Below, piece by piece: positions 61,199-64,000 of a DNA stretch of 64,000 nucleotides. Where the stretch lies: assembly GCA_002919305.1 (NCBI GenBank), contig PKFB01000009.1:44236-108235 (forward strand), in the 5' to 3' direction. Positions within the stretch are counted from its first letter, which is position 1, and each line of letters begins with the position of its first letter. The notes under the pieces are model-generated. The model worked only from the letters and a program-made list of their open reading frames with translations, had not been told where the DNA came from and did no database searches. Source of the DNA: Actinomycetales bacterium (lineage in GTDB: Bacteria > Actinomycetota > Actinomycetes > Mycobacteriales > Micromonosporaceae). A program made the position numbers and the translations under genes.

Positions 61199-61717
61199 AT
61201 GAGTATGGCCCGTGTCCGCGCGCTCATCATCGTCGGATCCCTGGTGGTGATAGCCGCTGTCACGGTCATCTGGGCGATTCTGCGTGACAGCCAGGCCACA
61301 CCGCCGGATCCGAACGCGTGTGGACCAGGTGAGGTCCGAGCGTCGCTGGAGATTCCGGAAAACTTCAGTGAGGTAACGGTCAACGTCTACAACGACACTG
61401 ACCAGGAAGGGTTGGCACAGCGGGTCTCCGAGCAGCTGGCCGCTGCGGGTTTCGTCATCGGCGAGGTGGCTCAGGACCCGTTGCGAGACCGTGTGGTACG
61501 GGTACCGGTCGAGCTCCGCTTCGGCCCCGAAGGAGTGGGAGCGGCATACCTGTTGTCCGCTTTCGTGACACAGGCCGACTTCCTTGATGACCTGTCCCGT
61601 GAAGGCGCCACGGTCGACTTTGTGATCGGTATCGAGTTCGAGCAACTACGCAGCCAAAGTGAGGTTCAGGAGGCCATCAGCCGCCTGGAGCCCTCACCGT
61701 TTGCCGGAATGTGCTGA
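61199..61717 (+). CDS. cei: LytR C-terminal-domain protein, envelope integrity (Cei-like)
   Basis: The 172-residue protein has a single N-terminal span (about 7-29: ALIIVGSLVVIAAVTVIWAI) and an extracytoplasmic LytR_C domain (about 45-165: VTVNVYNDTDQEGLAQRVSE, LAAAGFVIGEVAQDP). ATG 61199 has GGGGGAG upstream. The mycobacterial homologue Cei is required for cell-envelope integrity, and its gene also lies between the DUF4193 gene and suhB. The role here is inferred from that position and domain. Confidence 0.83.
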   Translation: MSMARVRALIIVGSLVVIAAVTVIWAILRDSQATPPDPNACGPGEVRASLEIPENFSEVTVNVYNDTDQEGLAQRVSEQLAAAGFVIGEVAQDPLRDRVVRVPVELRFGPEGVGAAYLLSAFVTQADFLDDLSREGATVDFVIGIEFEQLRSQSEVQEAISRLEPSPFAGMC

Positions 61718-61718
61718 A

Positions 61719-61764
61719 GGTGGTCACACCGGCCCGCCTATAGGCAAAGACCGGTGTGACCACC
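61719..61764. terminator. Bidirectional hairpin between cei and suhB
   Basis: GGTGGTCACACCGG (61719-61732) pairs exactly with 61751-61764 around an 18-base loop. It lies between convergent genes. Confidence 0.7.
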
Positions 61765-61825
61765 TGGTTGTGACCAATATCTAAGTCACAGTCGGGTTAA
61801 GGCCCGGCAATCGGCTGGCCCGATA

Positions 61826-62650
61826 TCAGGGTCCCCCGTCGGCATCGAGTTCAACCAGCAAGTCGTGCAGGCCTTGGTGCAAGGCGGCGGGGGCGGCCAG
61901 CGTCATGTCCGGGCCGGCTGGCTGGCCGCGTAAGCCGGTGACCTGCAGACCAGCCTCCTTGGCGATCAGACCACCAGCGGCCAGATCCCACGCCTTCAGC
62001 CCTTTTTCGAAGTAGGCGTCGAAGATGCCCTCCGCGGTCATGCACAGGTCCAGGGACGCCGAGCCGAAGCGGCGGATATCCCGCACCTTGGGCAGCAGCC
62101 GCGCGATCACCTCGCCCTGATAGGCGCGGCGTTGCGCGTCGTACCCGAACCCGGTGGCCACCAGCGCCTGAGACAGATCGGTGCAGCGGGAGCCGGTCAG
62201 CCGTGTCCCGTCCCGCCAAGCCCCCTGGCCGGCGATGGCTGTCCACTCCTGACCGGTCACCGGGTTGCGGACCACACCGGCGACCACCTCACCGTCGACC
62301 TCGACGGCTAACGAAACCGCGTACTGGGGAATGCCGTACAGGTAGTTGACGGTGCCATCAATGGGGTCCACAATCCAGCGGACCCGGCTCTCCTCACGAT
62401 CGGTGACGTCATGCTGGCCGGTCTCTTCACCGAGGATGGCATCGTGTGGCCGCTCTCGCCGTAACTCGGATAACACCAGCCGCTCCACGGCACGGTCAGC
62501 GGCGGTGACCACATCGGTGGGTGTGCTTTTGGTATCAACCTGCAGAGCACTACCAGAGGCGGCTTCGGAGCGCATCCGGTACGCCAGATCACCTGCTTGA
62601 CGCGCTAGCCGTACCGCCAAGGTCAGCAGTCGCGCGGGGTCGATCGTCAT
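61826..62650 (-). CDS. suhB: Inositol monophosphatase family protein
   Basis: This 274-residue enzyme is a Mg-dependent phosphatase of the IMPase/SuhB family. Metal-binding motifs are GEETG (about 95-100), WIVDPIDGTVNYLYGIP (about 112-128) and WDLAAGGLIAKEAG. Likely substrates are inositol-1-phosphate or related sugar phosphates; in actinobacteria this feeds phosphatidylinositol and mycothiol synthesis. The position before sigA matches the mycobacterial order. An in-frame ATG with no strong ribosome site is used. Confidence 0.9.
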   Translation of the reverse strand: MTIDPARLLTLAVRLARQAGDLAYRMRSEAASGSALQVDTKSTPTDVVTAADRAVERLVLSELRRERPHDAILGEETGQHDVTDREESRVRWIVDPIDGTVNYLYGIPQYAVSLAVEVDGEVVAGVVRNPVTGQEWTAIAGQGAWRDGTRLTGSRCTDLSQALVATGFGYDAQRRAYQGEVIARLLPKVRDIRRFGSASLDLCMTAEGIFDAYFEKGLKAWDLAAGGLIAKEAGLQVTGLRGQPAGPDMTLAAPAALHQGLHDLLVELDADGGP

Positions 62651-62985
62651 TCACACTCCTGTGAGCATTTCGGCTGTCCCCATCCTGACAGGCACGGTCC
62701 TCAATGACCGAGGGCCGGCCCGTGAACGTGGCATTCGCAGCTTTCCCCGCCAGCACCGCCGTGAACAGCCACGCCGCAGGCCATAGGCGTCGCACGGCAC
62801 ACCCGGGGAATGATCCGAGACAGGATGATCGCTGCGTGACGGCGTTACAATTCACCTCTGTCCGCGCGACGCCCCCCGCGACGCGAGGGCCTCAAGCCAA
62901 ACTGGTAACACAAACAGACCCGACTGGACTGGCCCCCCGTGGCCAGATCGGTCGTGCTCGCACACCCGTCTCGGGAAGGTCGTTC
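62651..62985. other. Upstream region of sigA
   Basis: No gene is supported; in the remembered mycobacterial order ppgK would be here. TACAAT (62846-62851) is a good -10 candidate for a sigA promoter, with a leader of about 130 bases. The region also holds the promoter of divergent suhB. Confidence 0.45.
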
Positions 62986-64000
62986 GTGTCAGAAGCCCAC
63001 CGCGCCACCGGCTCCGACATCCGCTCACTCACCGAGTCCCTTATCGCCCAGGCCAACCGCTCAGGCGGTCAGGTGACGTCAGCGGAGGTGGCTCTCGCTC
63101 TCTCACAGGGGGGAGTCACCCCCGCGCAGGGCAAGAAGATCCTCAAGGCGCTCGCCGATGCGGGCGTCACTGTGATCGTTGACGGCTCTGTCGGTAGCAC
63201 CACCACCCGACGTCGGGTCGCCGCCGCTCGGTCCTCGACCCCGGCCTCTAAGGCGACCACTGCCAAGGCCACTCGGAGCACGTCTCGGCGGTCCTCCTCG
63301 TCCAGCAAGGCGGCCAGCAGCACCACCGCCTCCTCGGCCAAGACCACGGGTGAGGCGGCCAGCGGGAGCGAGGCCACCGCGCTGACTACCACCAAGAAGA
63401 CGACCGCGAAGAAGTCGACCTCTAAGAGCACCAAGTCGACGACGACGAAGAAGGAGAGCACCAAGGCGGCCGCGAAGAAGTCGACCGCTCGGAAGGAAAC
63501 GGGGGAGGCGACCTCCCGTAGGTCGTCCAAGAAGGACGTCGATCCGGCGCTCTCCATCGACGATGGCCTCGCGGTCGACGAACCCATCGAACTGTCCGAC
63601 TCCGAGGACTTCGACTGGGACGACGAGGAGTCCGAAGCGCTGCGTCAGGCCCGCAAGGACGCCGAGATGACCGCGTCGGCCGACTCGGTCCGCGCGTACC
63701 TGAAGCAGATCGGTAAGGTGCCGCTACTTAACGCCGAGCAAGAGGTCGAGCTCGCCAAGCGGATCGAGGCCGGCCTGTACGCCGCGGAGCGGTTGCGGGC
63801 CGCCGAGGAGAAGGGTGAGAAGCTCTCTCCCCAGCTCAAGCGGGACCTGGAGTGGATCGCCCGCGATGGGGAGAAGGCGAAGAATCACCTGCTGGAGGCG
63901 AACCTGCGGCTGGTGGTGTCGCTGGCCAAGCGGTACACCGGTCGTGGTATGGCGTTCCTGGACCTGATCCAGGAAGGCAACCTCGGCCTGATCCGCGCCG
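62986..64000 (+). CDS. sigA: Principal RNA polymerase sigma factor (SigA/HrdB), 5' part
   Basis: The frame runs from GTG 62986 (GGGAAGG upstream) past the right edge, so about 338 residues are visible. The N-terminus is a short helical region ([20 protein letters not shown]). A Lys/Ser/Thr/Ala-rich low-complexity stretch follows (about 65-185), then an acidic patch ([20 protein letters not shown]). Region 1.2 has [20 protein letters not shown], and region 2.1-2.2 has [20 protein letters not shown] and [15 protein letters not shown]. This is a housekeeping sigma-70; DNA-binding regions 2.4-4 are beyond the window. The position after suhB agrees with mycobacteria. Confidence 0.93.
   Translation, partial: MSEAHRATGSDIRSLTESLIAQANRSGGQVTSAEVALALSQGGVTPAQGKKILKALADAGVTVIVDGSVGSTTTRRRVAAARSSTPASKATTAKATRSTSRRSSSSSKAASSTTASSAKTTGEAASGSEATALTTTKKTTAKKSTSKSTKSTTTKKESTKAAAKKSTARKETGEATSRRSSKKDVDPALSIDDGLAVDEPIELSDSEDFDWDDEESEALRQARKDAEMTASADSVRAYLKQIGKVPLLNAEQEVELAKRIEAGLYAAERLRAAEEKGEKLSPQLKRDLEWIARDGEKAKNHLLEANLRLVVSLAKRYTGRGMAFLDLIQEGNLGLIRA

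Noticed and set aside
1..64000. CRISPR arrays, tRNA or rRNA genes, insertion sequences, prophage genes
   Set aside because: No regularly spaced repeats, cloverleaf sequences, transposase motifs or phage structural genes were recognised on reading both strands. A tRNA scan would be needed to exclude tRNAs fully.

Overview
The window is high-GC DNA from an actinomycete (Actinomycetota). Three things support this: strong codon bias toward G/C at third positions, many GTG starts and probable leaderless starts, and a gene order that matches a block I remember from Mycobacterium tuberculosis (msrB, hemQ-hemY-hemE, DUF3000, rnd, dxs, TrmA-like, APC permease, ceoB-ceoC, DUF3159, OB-fold, DUF3710, dut, DUF3093, DUF4193, cei, suhB, sigA). 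The genus cannot be fixed from the sequence alone. A rhamnose module, a beta-mannosidase with an Opp/Dpp-type importer, and a polyphosphate glucokinase suggest a plant-biomass-degrading soil or compost actinomycete.

Layout. Positions 1-3113: a DeoR-family regulator running off the left edge, then divergent L-rhamnose isomerase and L-rhamnose mutarotase with LacI-type palindromes between them. Positions 3544-8725: secreted tripeptidyl-peptidase-like lipoprotein, fatty-acid desaturase, GAF/SpoIIE phosphatase, polyphosphate glucokinase. Positions 8846-18919: beta-mannosidase, a five-gene oligosaccharide/peptide-type ABC importer and a divergent LacI regulator, which reads as a beta-mannoside uptake and hydrolysis regulon. 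Positions 19156-20871: TetR regulator and alpha/beta hydrolase sharing an operator-like sequence. Positions 21353-29245: MOSC protein, an unusual Hsp70-ATPase/proline-rich protein, a secreted lamin-tail nuclease, an LPXTG-type surface protein and a small membrane protein.

Positions 29402-41166: msrB, a GNAT enzyme, the coproporphyrin-type haem genes hemE-hemY-hemQ, DUF3000, a coiled-coil membrane protein, an HtrA-like protease, RNase D, then a lower-GC two-gene cassette (AlbA_2/GHKL protein plus ParA ATPase). This cassette is the best candidate for an undescribed system. Positions 41297-50047: fatty-acid beta-oxidation pair fadA-fadB, VOC protein, MerR regulator, an orphan membrane protein, and an OmpR/histidine-kinase pair.

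Positions 50066-64000: the conserved housekeeping block from dxs to sigA. It includes a KimA-like permease divergent from two TrkA-type K+ regulatory proteins, dUTPase, the envelope-integrity gene cei, suhB and the 5' part of the principal sigma factor, which runs off the right edge. In the remembered mycobacterial order ppgK lies between suhB and sigA. Here that gap is empty and ppgK sits about 54 kb away beside the mannosidase. No tRNA, rRNA, CRISPR array, insertion sequence or prophage was recognised.
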